From NCBI GenBank assembly GCA_024641635.1, contig JAHECS010000008.1:32231-73087 (forward strand): DNA of 40,857 bases. Direction: 5' to 3'. Position 1 is the first letter of the stretch. Every line of letters starts with the position of its first letter. Under the pieces are notes generated by a model that was not told where the DNA came from, made no database searches, and saw nothing but the letters and a program-made list of their open reading frames with translations. The position numbers and the translations under genes are program-made. Shown here piece after piece: positions 22,671 to 31,947 of the stretch. Source of the stretch: Actinomycetes bacterium (GTDB lineage Bacteria > Actinomycetota > Actinomycetes > S36-B12).

Positions 22671-24250
22671 GGCTGCTCCATGGCGGGCGCAGCCGTCTGC
22701 TGCTGCTGACGCTCCTGCTGGACCATCCGGTCGTCGTGCATCGCCGGCGCATCGTGGCGGCGGCTGACCTCCTCGGGCACCGGCTGCGGTGGCGTCATGA
22801 GGTCGTACTGTGCCGCGTCGGGGAGGTAGCCCAACGGGGTCGTGTCGTCGATGACCCACGTGTCCTTCGACCCGCCGCCCTGGCTCGAGTTCACCACGAG
22901 GCTCCCCTCGGGCAGTGCGACCCTGCTCAGGCCGCCGGGCAGGACGAAGATCTGGGTCCCGTCGTTGATGGCGAAGGGACGCAGGTCGACGTGCCGGGGC
23001 GCCAGGACGCCGCCGTCCACGACGGTGGGGCACGTGGAGAAGGTGACGACAGGCTGGGCGATCCAACCGCGTGGATTGGCCTGGACCTCCTGCGCGACGT
23101 TGGCGAGCTGCTCGTCCGTGGCCGACGGTCCCATCATGAGGCCGTAGCCGCCCGAGGCATCGCTGGGCTTGACCACCATCTGCTCGAGGCGTCCGAGGAC
23201 CCAGGTCCGCTGGTCCGGGTCCGACAGGTCGTAGGTGTCGACATTGGGCAGGATCGGTTCCTCGTTGAGGTAGTAGCGGATGAAGGCGGGCACGAAGGGA
23301 TACACCGCCTTGTCATCGGCGACCCCGTTGCCGATGGCGTTCGCGATCGTGACCTGGCCCGCGCGGGATGCGTTGATGATCCCGGGGACGCCCAGGACGC
23401 TGTCGCCCCTCAGGTGAACGGGATCGAGGAATTCGTCGTCGATGCGCCGGTAGATGACGTGCACCGGCTCCGGGCCCGAGGTCGTCCGCATCCAGACCTG
23501 GTTGTCCCGGCAGTAGAGGTCCCGGCCCTCGACCAGCTCGACGCCCATGTTGCGGGCCAGGAACGCATGCTCGTAGTGCGCCGAGTTGTGCACGCCCGGC
23601 GTGAGCACCACGACGGTGGGGTGGCGGACCTCGGCAGGGGCGGCAGCCCGTAGCGCCTCGAGGAGCCGCTCCGGGTACTCGCTGACCGACCGGACGCGGT
23701 GGTGCGTGAACACCTCGGGCAGCACGTGCGCCAGGGTGCGTCGGTTCTCCAGGACGTAGGAGACCCCGGACGGATTCCGGAGGTTGTCCTCGAGCACCCG
23801 GAAGGCGCCCGCCTCGTCGCGGATGAGGTCGATCCCGGACACGTGGATGCGCACGTTGTTCGGAGTCTCGATGCCCCATGCCTGGCGGTGGAAGTGGCTC
23901 GACGTCGTCACCAGCTTGCGCGGGATCAGCCGGTCGAGCATGACCTGGCCGGGCCCGTAGATGTCGCTGAGGAACGCCTCGAGTGCCCGGAGACGCTGCT
24001 TCACGCCCGCCTCGATGTGCGTCCATTCGTCACTGGTGAGCAGTCGGGGCACGAGGTCCATCGGCAGGGGACGTTCGCGCTCGCCGAGGGTGAAGGTGAT
24101 GCCGTGCCGATCGAGGTAGGCGTCGCGCTGGCGAGCCCGCTCGGAAAGCCCCTCGGAGCCGAGGCCCGTCAGCGTCTCGTACATGCCCTCCTGCGTGGGC
24201 CGCGGCGAGCCGTCGGGGAGCAGCATCTCGTCGAACGGTGTGATCGCCAT
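22664..24250 (-). CDS. Circularly permuted ATP-grasp protein (type 2)
   Basis: The 528-residue protein matches the CP_ATPgrasp_2 family. Recognisable pieces are the N-terminal FDEMLLPDG, FHRQAWGIETPNN, a RIDDEFLDPVHLRGDSVLGVPG stretch, and the nucleotide-site segment VVKPSDASGGYGLMMG, where lysine and glycine-rich loop are expected to bind ATP. ATP-grasp enzymes ligate carboxyl groups to amines; comparative genomics predicts that this group makes or modifies a peptide or peptide-linked metabolite. The C-terminal 40 residues are Gln-rich and disordered-looking. ATG 24250 follows GGAGGAGGGG, and a longer open frame upstream is antisense to pntA. First gene of the coupled ATP-grasp/alpha-E/transglutaminase operon. 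Confidence 0.95.
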   Translation of the reverse strand: MAITPFDEMLLPDGSPRPTQEGMYETLTGLGSEGLSERARQRDAYLDRHGITFTLGERERPLPMDLVPRLLTSDEWTHIEAGVKQRLRALEAFLSDIYGPGQVMLDRLIPRKLVTTSSHFHRQAWGIETPNNVRIHVSGIDLIRDEAGAFRVLEDNLRNPSGVSYVLENRRTLAHVLPEVFTHHRVRSVSEYPERLLEALRAAAPAEVRHPTVVVLTPGVHNSAHYEHAFLARNMGVELVEGRDLYCRDNQVWMRTTSGPEPVHVIYRRIDDEFLDPVHLRGDSVLGVPGIINASRAGQVTIANAIGNGVADDKAVYPFVPAFIRYYLNEEPILPNVDTYDLSDPDQRTWVLGRLEQMVVKPSDASGGYGLMMGPSATDEQLANVAQEVQANPRGWIAQPVVTFSTCPTVVDGGVLAPRHVDLRPFAINDGTQIFVLPGGLSRVALPEGSLVVNSSQGGGSKDTWVIDDTTPLGYLPDAAQYDLMTPPQPVPEEVSRRHDAPAMHDDRMVQQERQQQQTAAPAMEQPC

Positions 24251-24425
24251 CACCCCTCCTCCCGCAGCTCCGTTGACGTGACATTCGGCACACTGGCTTC
24301 CGTTGAGCCTAGGGTCCCCGTGTTTCTGAGAGGTTGCCCGGTCCCGTCTCGCACGCGCGGGGACCTTTGGCCCCGTCTGGACCGGGGACGGCCCCCTAGG
24401 CTGACAGCCGGCACGTGAATACCCC

Positions 24426-24444
24426 CGATCCGGTCGACGGATCG
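24426..24444 (+). other. Short hairpin/palindrome upstream of pntA
   Basis: CGATCCG (24426-24432) and CGGATCG (24438-24444) form a 7-bp stem with a 5-nt loop, ending 12 nt before the TGGAG ribosome site of pntA. It could be a leader hairpin or a regulator site. Elsewhere in the 216-bp gap between the divergent ATP-grasp and pntA genes I found no convincing promoter. Confidence 0.45.
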
Positions 24445-24466
24445 TGGCTAGTGGCTGGAGAACGCC

Positions 24467-25996
24467 TTGCTGATCGGAGTACCTCGAGAGTCGCGCCCGG
24501 GTGAGACACGGGTTGCCGCGACACCGAAGACGGTGGTGCAGCTCATCGGGCTGGGCTACGACGTCGTGATCGAGTCCCATGCCGGCGTGGCGTCGGCCTT
24601 CGCCGACGATTCCTATCGCGAGGCTGGCGCGAGCATCGGCTCGGACGCCGAGGCTTGGGGCGCCGACATCGTCCTCCACGTCAATCCGCCGGATGACAAC
24701 GAGATCGACATGATCAGCGACGGCGCCACACTCGTGAGCCTGATGAGCCCGGCGCTCTCCCCCGACCTGGTGGACAAGCTGGCATCGCGACCGATCACGG
24801 CTATGGCCATGGACGCCGTGCCGCGCATCTCGCGAGCGCAGTCTCTCGACGTGCTGAGCTCGATGGCGAACATCGCCGGCTACCGGGCCGTGATCGAGGC
24901 CGCCAACGTCTTCGGTCGCTTCTTCACCGGTCAGGTCACGGCGGCCGGCAAGGTCCCGCCGGCCAAGGTCCTCGTCGCCGGTGCGGGCGTGGCCGGCCTC
25001 GCGGCCATCGGCGCCGCCGGTTCCCTCGGTGCTGTCGTGAGGGCGACGGACCCGCGGCCGGAGGTGGCCGACCAGGTGAGGTCGATGGGTGGGGAGTACC
25101 TGGCGGTCTCGTCCGGAGATGCTGAAGCCAGCGCGACGGGGTACGCCAAGGAGATGGACGACGACTACCGAGCCCGAGAGACGCAGCTGTACGCCGAGCA
25201 GGCGAGGGACGTCGACATCATCATCACCACGGCGCTGATCCCCGGCCGGCCGGCACCTCGGCTGATCACCGCCGACATGGTGGCATCGATGCACCCCGGC
25301 TCGGTCATCGTCGACCTCGCCGCCCGGAACGGTGGGAACGTGGAGGGCTCCGAGCCCGACGAGGTCGTGGTCACGCCCAACGGGGTGACGATCATCGGGC
25401 ATACCGACCTCGCCGGCCGCCTGCCCGCCCAGGCATCGCAGCTGTACGGCACGAACCTGGTCAACCTGATGAAGCTGATGACTCCCGGCAAGGACGGACA
25501 GCTCGTCCTCGACTGGGATGACGTCGTGCAGCGCTCGATGACGGTCGCGCGGAACCGGGAGAAGACGTGGCCGCCGCCACCTGTGCCGGTGTCGGCCACC
25601 CCGGTGGCCGTGACCCCGGCGACCGTCGCGGTCAAGGAGGCCAAGGCGCCTGCCGGACCAGGGCGCAAGTACGCGATCACCGCGATCGGCGCAGTTCTGC
25701 TCTTCCTCATCACGGCCGCCGCTCCGCCCGAGCTGACAGGGAACATCACGGTCTTCGTGCTGGCGATCGTGATCGGCTACTACGTGATCGGACACGTGCA
25801 CCACGCCCTGCACACCCCGCTGATGTCGATCACCAACGCGATCTCCGGAATCATCATCGTCGGAGCGCTGCTGCAGATCGGGAAGGGTGAGGTGGTCGTC
25901 ACGATCCTGGCGTTCGTCGCCATCCTGCTGGCGAGCATCAACATCTTCGGTGGCTTCGCCGTTACCCGCCGCATGCTGGGGATGTTCCAGCGATGA
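24467..25996 (+). CDS. pntA: Proton-translocating NAD(P) transhydrogenase subunit alpha (fused form)
   Basis: The 509-residue protein combines the soluble NAD(H)-binding domain I and the alpha-type membrane helices. [15 protein letters not shown] at the N-terminus, the [20 protein letters not shown] nucleotide motif, and the RAEQ-type stretch [15 protein letters not shown] are family hallmarks. After a Pro/Ala-rich linker, residues of about 400-509 contain four hydrophobic segments ([30 protein letters not shown] and two more). It partners PntB to couple hydride transfer from NADH to NADP with proton movement. Start TTG 24467 follows TGGAG with 6-nt spacing. Stop overlaps pntB by 4 nt. Many actinobacteria split this subunit into two genes. 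Confidence 0.95.
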   Translation: MLIGVPRESRPGETRVAATPKTVVQLIGLGYDVVIESHAGVASAFADDSYREAGASIGSDAEAWGADIVLHVNPPDDNEIDMISDGATLVSLMSPALSPDLVDKLASRPITAMAMDAVPRISRAQSLDVLSSMANIAGYRAVIEAANVFGRFFTGQVTAAGKVPPAKVLVAGAGVAGLAAIGAAGSLGAVVRATDPRPEVADQVRSMGGEYLAVSSGDAEASATGYAKEMDDDYRARETQLYAEQARDVDIIITTALIPGRPAPRLITADMVASMHPGSVIVDLAARNGGNVEGSEPDEVVVTPNGVTIIGHTDLAGRLPAQASQLYGTNLVNLMKLMTPGKDGQLVLDWDDVVQRSMTVARNREKTWPPPPVPVSATPVAVTPATVAVKEAKAPAGPGRKYAITAIGAVLLFLITAAAPPELTGNITVFVLAIVIGYYVIGHVHHALHTPLMSITNAISGIIIVGALLQIGKGEVVVTILAFVAILLASINIFGGFAVTRRMLGMFQR

Positions 25997-27417
25997 CCAT
26001 CCACTCCGTCGCCATCGCGGCGTACCTGGTAGCCGCACTCCTCTTCATCATGAGCCTCGCCGGGCTCTCCAAGCACGAGACGGCGAAGCAGGGCATCTGG
26101 TTCGGGATCTGGGGCATGGCTATCGCCCTGGTGGCGACCATCTCCCTCGCCGTGGTGGGCGAGGAGGGTCACGAGGGCATGACCACCCTCGGCATCGCCC
26201 TCATGGCGGTCGCCGTCATCGCGGGCGCGGCCATCGGGCTGTGGCGCGCGCGTGTCGTGCAGATGACGGGCATGCCCGAACTCATCGCGCTCCTGCACAG
26301 CTTCGTCGGCCTTGCCGCCGTGCTGGTGGGCTGGGCGGCCTTCTACACGGTCGAGGCGCAGGGTGACGCGCAGACCGAGATCGCCCCCGACCTGCTCGGG
26401 ATCCACCACGGCGAGGTCATCGTGGGCGTGTTCATCGGCGCGGTGACCTTCACCGGATCGATCGTCGCGTTCCTGAAGCTGTCGGCGCGGATCGACTCCA
26501 AGCCGCTGATGCTGCCCGGCAAGAACGCCCTCAACATCGGCGCGCTCGCCGTCTTCGTGGTGCTCACAGTCCTGTTCGTCATCCAGCCGAACATCGGCTT
26601 CCTCATCGCCGGCACCGTTCTCGCGCTCCTGCTGGGCTGGCACCTCGTCGCCTCCATCGGCGGTGGTGACATGCCGGTCGTCGTGTCGATGCTGAACAGC
26701 TACTCCGGCTGGGCGGCCGCGGCGTCAGGATTCCTGCTGGGCAACAACCTGCTGATCGTCACGGGTGCGCTGGTGGGTTCGTCCGGTGCGTACCTGAGCT
26801 ACATCATGTGCGAGGCGATGAACCGCTCATTCATCTCCGTCATCGCTGGCGGATTCGGCATCGAGGCACCGACCTCCGGAGACACGGACTACGGCGATCA
26901 CCGGGAGATCACGGCCGCCGAGACCGCCGAGCTGCTGAGCGAGGCCTCGTCCGTGATCATCACGCCGGGATACGGCATGGCGGTGGCCCAGGCCCAGTAC
27001 CCGGTCGCCGAGCTGACCCGGCAGCTCCGGGAGAAGGGCGTCAACGTGCGCTTCGGGATCCACCCGGTCGCAGGGCGCCTCCCCGGGCACATGAATGTCC
27101 TGCTGGCCGAGGCGAAGGTGCCGTACGACATCGTCCTGGAGATGGACGAGATCAACGACGACTTCCCGTCGACCGACGTCGTTCTCGTCATCGGCGCGAA
27201 CGACACCGTCAACCCGGCTGCGGAGGACGATCCGACGTCGCCGATCGCGGGCATGCCCGTGCTGCGCGTGTGGGAGGCCAAGGACGTCATCGTCTTCAAG
27301 CGGTCGATGGCGGTCGGCTACGCGGGCGTGCAGAACCCGCTGTTCTTCCGGCCGAACACCGCGATGCTGTTCGGCGACGCCAAGGAGCGGGTCGAGGACA
27401 TCCTGAAGGCCCTCTAG
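25993..27417 (+). CDS. pntB: Proton-translocating NAD(P) transhydrogenase subunit beta
   Basis: The 474-residue protein has about eight or nine N-terminal membrane helices (domain II) and a C-terminal NADP(H)-binding domain III. The latter contains [39 protein letters not shown] and [15 protein letters not shown], all strong PntB signatures. Start ATG 25993 overlaps the pntA stop (ATGA). Its stop faces upp across a hairpin. Confidence 0.96.
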   Translation: MTIHSVAIAAYLVAALLFIMSLAGLSKHETAKQGIWFGIWGMAIALVATISLAVVGEEGHEGMTTLGIALMAVAVIAGAAIGLWRARVVQMTGMPELIALLHSFVGLAAVLVGWAAFYTVEAQGDAQTEIAPDLLGIHHGEVIVGVFIGAVTFTGSIVAFLKLSARIDSKPLMLPGKNALNIGALAVFVVLTVLFVIQPNIGFLIAGTVLALLLGWHLVASIGGGDMPVVVSMLNSYSGWAAAASGFLLGNNLLIVTGALVGSSGAYLSYIMCEAMNRSFISVIAGGFGIEAPTSGDTDYGDHREITAAETAELLSEASSVIITPGYGMAVAQAQYPVAELTRQLREKGVNVRFGIHPVAGRLPGHMNVLLAEAKVPYDIVLEMDEINDDFPSTDVVLVIGANDTVNPAAEDDPTSPIAGMPVLRVWEAKDVIVFKRSMAVGYAGVQNPLFFRPNTAMLFGDAKERVEDILKAL

Positions 27418-27424
27418 CCTCCTC

Positions 27425-27454
27425 GCCGAGTCCAGCGACTGGTGCGGACTCGGC
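27425..27454. terminator. Bidirectional terminator between pntB and upp
   Basis: GCCGAGTCC (27425-27433) and GGACTCGGC (27446-27454) form a 9-bp stem with a 12-nt loop between two convergent genes. No T-run. Confidence 0.75.
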
Positions 27455-27459
27455 AGAGG

Positions 27460-28098
27460 TCAGACGACGCCGTAGAGGCGGTCGCCGGCGTCCCCGAGCC
27501 CGGGGACGATGTAGCCCTTCTCGTTCAGCCGCTCATCAAGCGCGGCCGTGACGACGGTGACCTCTGCGTCCCGGGAGGCGAAGGCCTCCTCCATGTGCTG
27601 AAGCCCCTCCGGGGCGGCCAGGAGGCAGATGGCCGTGACGTCGCGTGCGCCCCGCTCGAGGAGCAGGTCGACAGCGGCGACCAGCGTGCCCCCGGTCGCG
27701 AGCATCGGATCGAGGACGAAGACCTGCCGATCGTGCAGGTCGTGCGGAAGGCGGTCCGCATATGTGGTCGCGAGCAGGGACTCCTCGTCGCGCACCATGC
27801 CCAGGAAGCCGACCTCAGCCGTGGGCATCAGCTTCATCATGCCGTTCAACATGCCCAGGCCCGCCCGAAGGATCGGCACGACGATCGGCCTCGGGTCGGC
27901 CATCTCGACACCGCGCGTCGGGGCGACCGGGGTGGTGATGTCGACGGGCTGGACCCGAAGCGAGTCGGTCGCCTCGTATGCGAGGAGGGTCACCAGCTCC
28001 TCGGCGAGCAGGCGGAACGTGGCAGACGAGGTGTCCGCGCGGCGCAGCCGGGTGAGCTTGTGGGCCACGAGGGGGTGGTCGATGACGAGGGTCCGCAT
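27460..28098 (-). CDS. upp: Uracil phosphoribosyltransferase
   Basis: The 212-residue enzyme converts uracil and PRPP to UMP in pyrimidine salvage. The PRPP-binding segment [19 protein letters not shown], the N-terminal [13 protein letters not shown], and the C-terminal [15 protein letters not shown] uracil-binding region are all present. Length is normal for the family. ATG 28098 fits the family N-terminus. It is divergent from the deaminase-associated gene by 50 bp. Confidence 0.97.
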   Translation of the reverse strand: MRTLVIDHPLVAHKLTRLRRADTSSATFRLLAEELVTLLAYEATDSLRVQPVDITTPVAPTRGVEMADPRPIVVPILRAGLGMLNGMMKLMPTAEVGFLGMVRDEESLLATTYADRLPHDLHDRQVFVLDPMLATGGTLVAAVDLLLERGARDVTAICLLAAPEGLQHMEEAFASRDAEVTVVTAALDERLNEKGYIVPGLGDAGDRLYGVV

Positions 28099-28148
28099 GC
28101 CGCCGAGAGTAGTCGTCTGGGCGACGTGAAGGCACGCTGCATGACACC

Positions 28149-28649
28149 ATGCGGACTGTGAGCACCGAGGAGGTCACCACCGAGGTTGTGGACTTCGCTG
28201 TTGCGGCCTACCGCGAGGAGGGGCGCTGGACCGTCGTGTCGCTCCCACCGCACGCGGTAGTCACCGCCGAGGGGTTCGTGGCCGCGCTGCGACAGCTTCC
28301 AGGGGAGGGCGGCGTGTTCGGCATCGTCTCGGTCGCGGACGAGTTCTTCATCCTGGCGCACACCGTCCGCGATGGCGTGCGGTTGATGATCAGCGACGCT
28401 GCGGCCCTGGCGGACTGGTCGTTGGCACAGGAGGCGGCGGACCTCATCGGCCTCGAGTGGGACGAGGACGACATCGAGGACTTCGAGGCCGCTGGCGATG
28501 TCTCGCTCTGCGTGGACTTCGGTCTCGACGGCGCGGAGCTCGTGATGATCTGCGAGGACGAGGAGATGTACCCGGACGAGCAGGTCCGCGCGATCGCCAA
28601 GCGGCTGGGCTTCGCCCGTGAGCTTGGCTTGGCGCTGCGGGGCCGATGA
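28149..28649 (+). CDS. tRNA adenosine deaminase-associated protein
   Basis: The 166-residue protein matches the actinobacterial family that is encoded directly before tadA (opening [15 protein letters not shown]; acidic middle [17 protein letters not shown]). The fold and role are uncharacterised; the name comes from its constant association with tadA. Start ATG 28149, or GTG 28158. The stop overlaps the tadA start by 4 nt, so the two are translated in step. Confidence 0.9.
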   Translation: MRTVSTEEVTTEVVDFAVAAYREEGRWTVVSLPPHAVVTAEGFVAALRQLPGEGGVFGIVSVADEFFILAHTVRDGVRLMISDAAALADWSLAQEAADLIGLEWDEDDIEDFEAAGDVSLCVDFGLDGAELVMICEDEEMYPDEQVRAIAKRLGFARELGLALRGR

Positions 28650-29122
28650 CCCTCGCGCTGCACGCCGAGGCGATGGGCCTGGCCATCGAGGAGGCGCGCT
28701 CGGCCGGCCGGGAGGGCGAGGTCCCGATCGGAGCCATCGTCCTCGACGGGGCCGGGGCAGTGGTCGCCCGGGCGCACAACCGACGCGAGGCGTCCTTGGA
28801 CCCGACCGCGCACGCCGAAGTGCTTGCCCTGCGACAGGCGGCGGCGTCACTCGGGCGATGGCGCCTTGACGACTGCACGCTCGTGGTCACGCTCGAGCCC
28901 TGCCCGATGTGTGCCGGAGCCGTCGTCATGGCGCGGGTGCGCCAGCTCGTCTTCGGAGCATGGAACGACGAGTACGGGGCCGCCGGCTCCCGCTGGGATC
29001 TCGTGCGCGACCGACGACTCAACCACCGCGCCGAGGTGATTGGCGGGGTTCGGGCGGACGAGTGTGGTGCGATGGTGACCGAGTTCATGACGGACCAACG
29101 TCCCGCGCCGGAGGAACGATGA
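28646..29122 (+). CDS. tadA: tRNA-specific adenosine deaminase
   Basis: The 158-residue zinc enzyme deaminates A34 to inosine in tRNA-Arg(ACG). The zinc/catalytic motifs are HAE in PTAHAEVLAL and PCPMCAGAV. The N-terminal helix (ALHAEAMGLAIEEARSA) and the EVPIGAIV strand follow the family. Its target tRNA-Arg(ACG) is encoded at 11903-11975. ATGA overlaps link it to the upstream associated protein and the downstream LytR_C gene. Confidence 0.96.
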   Translation: MTLALHAEAMGLAIEEARSAGREGEVPIGAIVLDGAGAVVARAHNRREASLDPTAHAEVLALRQAAASLGRWRLDDCTLVVTLEPCPMCAGAVVMARVRQLVFGAWNDEYGAAGSRWDLVRDRRLNHRAEVIGGVRADECGAMVTEFMTDQRPAPEER

Positions 29123-29724
29123 CGTCCCTGAGGGAGAGCCCGATCAGGAAGCAGCGCCCCCCGCGCCCTTCGTGGCTGCTGCCGCTGCTGGTCGTGGTGG
29201 GGATCGCGGTCGTGGCCGGCATCGGCTACGGCGTGGTCAGTCTGGTGCGCGGCTCCTCGGGATCTGCCGAGGCGGAGTCCGCATCGGCATCGGCTCAAGC
29301 ATGCGCCACGGAACTGGTCCCGGTGAGCGGCCTGCTGCCCAAACCGGCCAAGGTGACGGTCAACGTCTACAACGCGACCACCGTTGCCGGCCTGGCGAGC
29401 AAGACGGCCGTGGACCTGGAGAAGCGCGGGTTCAAGGTGGGCAAGGTCGCCAATGATCCGGCTGGCCGGAAGATCACCGGCGTGGGGCAGATCCGCTTCG
29501 GGCCTAAGGGCGCCGACCAGGCACAGCTGGTCCTCGTGTACGTCCCGGGTGCCGAGCTCGTCGAGCTCGATCGCAAGGGACGAAAGGTCGACCTGGCGAT
29601 GGGGGACGCCTTCACCGCACTGGCTCCGGAGCCCGAGGTGACGGCCGCGCTCGCGTCGACGACGCCGGTCGTCAGCGGGCCGGGCTGCTCGGCAGCACCT
29701 GCGACGACATCGTCCCCGGGATAG
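29119..29724 (+). CDS. LytR C-terminal-domain membrane protein
   Basis: The 201-residue protein has a basic N-terminal cytoplasmic segment, one membrane helix at about 19-43, and an extracellular domain that begins VTVNVYNATTVAGLASKTAVDL, the opening of the LytR_C domain. LytR_C is found alone or at the end of LCP cell-wall ligases; function is unknown. Cys residues flank the domain (near residues 62 and 191) and may form a disulfide. ATG 29119 overlaps the tadA stop (ATGA); the longer frame is overlap with tadA. Confidence 0.88.
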   Translation: MTSLRESPIRKQRPPRPSWLLPLLVVVGIAVVAGIGYGVVSLVRGSSGSAEAESASASAQACATELVPVSGLLPKPAKVTVNVYNATTVAGLASKTAVDLEKRGFKVGKVANDPAGRKITGVGQIRFGPKGADQAQLVLVYVPGAELVELDRKGRKVDLAMGDAFTALAPEPEVTAALASTTPVVSGPGCSAAPATTSSPG

Positions 29725-29826
29725 CCGCCCGGGGATTCGGGTCGCGGCTCAGCGGATTCCGCTGCGGTGGGCACGTGGGCGCGGGAGCATGAGGCCGTCA
29801 GCCGCACCCGTCCACGTGGAGTCCCC

Positions 29827-30480
29827 ATGACGTTCGACAACCAGACCGACATGACCGAGATGTACGCGATCCACGACTGCCTGCGCGCCGAGTTCTCCCG
29901 GCTCCCGGGCCTCGTGGAGGCGGTGGCGCCGGGTGACTCGGCCCGCGCCGGAGTCGTCGGAGGGCACGTCATGGTGATGACATCGGTCCTGCATGCGCAC
30001 CATGAGGGCGAGGACGAGCTGGTCTGGCCCGTCCTGCAGGTCCGTTCGCCCGAGCACGTCCAGCTGGTCGAGGAGATGACCGAGCAGCACGGGCAGATGG
30101 TCACGGCGATCGACCGGGCACAGGAGCAGGCGCAGGCGTGGATGGCTGACGCGGGGGAGGACGGCCGGGCGGCCCTGATGACCACCCTGGCCGGCTTGAA
30201 CGAGGACATGGTGGCCCACCTCGAGATGGAGGAGCGAGAGGTGGTGCCGCTGATATCGCGGGACATGACCCAGGATGAATATGCCGCGGTGGGCGCACAT
30301 TCGCGGGCGTCCCTGTCGCCGGAGCAGCTGGCCGTGGGACTCGGCCTGATCCTGGCGGACACCACTCCCGAGCGGGGCGAGGCGATTCTGGCAGGGATGC
30401 CTGCCGAGGGACGAGCGGCGTTCGAGCAGTTCGGCGTGCCGATCTACGAGGCATACGCCGCGCGCCTCGCCGGTGCCTAG
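29827..30480 (+). CDS. Hemerythrin-domain protein, copy 1
   Basis: The 217-residue cytoplasmic protein has a hemerythrin-like four-helix bundle with likely di-iron ligands: His16 (YAIHD), His56/58/59 with Glu62 (HAHHEGEDE), His88 (EQHGQ) and His131 with Glu135/136 (HLEMEE). Family members bind O2, NO or store iron. A conserved tail of about 45 residues (GLILADTTPERGEAILAGMP onward) follows and is shared with copy 2, so it is probably a dedicated element of this subgroup. ATG 29827 has GGAG 5 nt upstream; the 20-codon upstream extension lacks a ribosome site. The gap before it (29725-29826) shows no other gene. The function is unproven. Confidence 0.88.
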   Translation: MTFDNQTDMTEMYAIHDCLRAEFSRLPGLVEAVAPGDSARAGVVGGHVMVMTSVLHAHHEGEDELVWPVLQVRSPEHVQLVEEMTEQHGQMVTAIDRAQEQAQAWMADAGEDGRAALMTTLAGLNEDMVAHLEMEEREVVPLISRDMTQDEYAAVGAHSRASLSPEQLAVGLGLILADTTPERGEAILAGMPAEGRAAFEQFGVPIYEAYAARLAGA

Positions 30481-30521
30481 GATGGACGGACGCTGATCAG
30501 ACGAGTCCCTGGGGGTCATCC

Positions 30522-31172
30522 ATGGGTGAGCACACCACCGACGTCACCGACATGTACGCGGTGCACGACGCACTGCGGCACGAGTTCGCGAAGCTGCCGA
30601 TAATGGTCAAGGCGGTCGAGGTCGGAAACGGTGATCGCACGGCCGTGGTCGGTCGGCACATCCTCCTGATGACGGCGTTCCTGCATGCCCACCACTCCAG
30701 CGAGGACGACCTGCTGTGGCCCGTGCTGCGCGAGCGGTCACCGGATGCGGCTGAGGTTGTCGAGCTTCTCGAGCATCAGCATGAGGACATGGTGGAGCTG
30801 CTGAATCGTGCCGAGGTGCAGACGTCGGCGTGGATGGAGGTGCCGGGGATCCAGGAGCGGTCGAGCCTGCACACGACGCTCATCGCCCTCGAGCGCAAGA
30901 TCCTCCATCACCTGGCATCGGAGGAGCAGCAGGCGGTCCCGTTGATGCAGCGCGACCTGACGCAGGAGGAGTACGACCGGCTCGGGGAGCACTCGCGCGG
31001 GCTGATGACCCAGGAGCAGCTGACCATCGCGCTGGGGCTCATCCTCGATGACACCTCCGCCAACCGCGCCGAGGCGGTCCTTGCCGGGATGCCGCCCGAG
31101 GGTCGTGCCGGCTTCGAGCAGTTCGGCCGCCCTGCCTATGCGGAGTACAAGGCGAGGCTCGCGGAGTACTAG
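30522..31172 (+). CDS. Hemerythrin-domain protein, copy 2
   Basis: The 216-residue protein is a paralogue of the gene just upstream, similar over its whole length. Likely iron ligands are His15, His55/57/58 with Glu61 (HAHHSSED), His87 (EHQHED) and His129/130 with Glu134/135. It shares the C-terminal tail (GLILDDTSANRAEAVLAGMP onward). ATG 30522 follows GGGGG with 6-nt spacing and lies 41 nt after copy 1. Retention of all ligand positions in both copies suggests that both are functional. They may have different redox or oxygen affinity (inference). Confidence 0.88.
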   Translation: MGEHTTDVTDMYAVHDALRHEFAKLPIMVKAVEVGNGDRTAVVGRHILLMTAFLHAHHSSEDDLLWPVLRERSPDAAEVVELLEHQHEDMVELLNRAEVQTSAWMEVPGIQERSSLHTTLIALERKILHHLASEEQQAVPLMQRDLTQEEYDRLGEHSRGLMTQEQLTIALGLILDDTSANRAEAVLAGMPPEGRAGFEQFGRPAYAEYKARLAEY

Positions 31173-31199
31173 GGCCGCGCAGCATCACGACGACGTGAG

Positions 31200-31231
31200 A
31201 AGGGGCCGCCGGGATCTCCCGGCGGCCCCTT
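31200..31231. terminator. Strong terminator between hemerythrin and peroxiredoxin genes
   Basis: A 14-bp perfect stem (31200-31213 with 31218-31231) has a 4-nt loop (ATCT), A-rich on one side and T-ending on the other. It lies between convergent genes and can serve both. Confidence 0.88.
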
Positions 31232-31245
31232 GCTCGTGTGCGAGG

Positions 31246-31878
31246 TCAGGCGGAGGGAAGCGTGATCCAGCGCAGGTAGGGCTTGACCTCCTCGACCTGG
31301 CCGAAGCGCTCCACGGCCTCCTCGGTCGGCATGCTCGCAGACACGACGACGCGGTCACCGGGACGCCAGTCGGCGGGAGTGGACACGGGGACGGAGTCGG
31401 TGAGCTGCAGGGCGTCGATGACCCTGAGGATCTCGTCGAAATTGCGCCCGACGGACTTCGGGTAGGTGAGGGTGAGTCGCACCTTGTTGCTCGGATCGAT
31501 GATGAACACCGAGCGCACGCTCGACACGTCGTCCTCTCCCGGGTGGAGCATGTCGTACATGATCGACACGGTTCGGTCCGGATCGGCGATGATCGGGAAG
31601 TTCAGGTCGGTGCCGCCGACCTCGCCGATGTCCCCGGCCCAGCCACGGTGGTCCTCGATCGGGTCGACCGAGATCGCGATGGCCTTGACCCCACGCTTGT
31701 CGAACTCGGACTTGAGCTGGGACGTCCGTCCCAGCTCGGTCGTGCACACGGGGGTGTAGTCGGCCGGGTGGCTGAACAGGATCGCCCAGCTGTCCTTCTT
31801 CCAGTCGTGGAAGCCGAACGTGCCGTCGGTGGTCTCGGCGGTGAAGTCGGGGGCCTCATCACCCAGTCGGATGGTCAT
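31246..31878 (-). CDS. 1-Cys peroxiredoxin (Prx6 type)
   Basis: The 210-residue thiol peroxidase reduces hydrogen peroxide and organic peroxides. The peroxidatic Cys45 lies in PVCTTE. No other cysteine is present, so it is a 1-Cys enzyme that needs an external reductant. The HPADYTPVC opening and the long C-terminal domain (DWRPGDRVVV) are typical of the Prx6 group. ATG 31878 has GAGGA 7 nt upstream. Position beside the hemerythrin pair is suggestive of oxygen or peroxide handling, but it is on the opposite strand. Confidence 0.95.
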   Translation of the reverse strand: MTIRLGDEAPDFTAETTDGTFGFHDWKKDSWAILFSHPADYTPVCTTELGRTSQLKSEFDKRGVKAIAISVDPIEDHRGWAGDIGEVGGTDLNFPIIADPDRTVSIMYDMLHPGEDDVSSVRSVFIIDPSNKVRLTLTYPKSVGRNFDEILRVIDALQLTDSVPVSTPADWRPGDRVVVSASMPTEEAVERFGQVEEVKPYLRWITLPSA

Positions 31879-31947
31879 CGTGCTGTCCTCCAGGAAGATG
31901 GATGCGGTCGTTTCGAACGCTAGTCCGTGCTCCGAGGACGTGTCGCG

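Noticed and set aside
24251-26038. Long minus-strand open frame continuing the ATP-grasp gene upstream (nearly 600 codons)
   Set aside because: It is antisense to pntA, has His/Arg/Asp-rich composition unlike a real protein, and the ATP-grasp family starts at ATG 24250 with a strong ribosome site.
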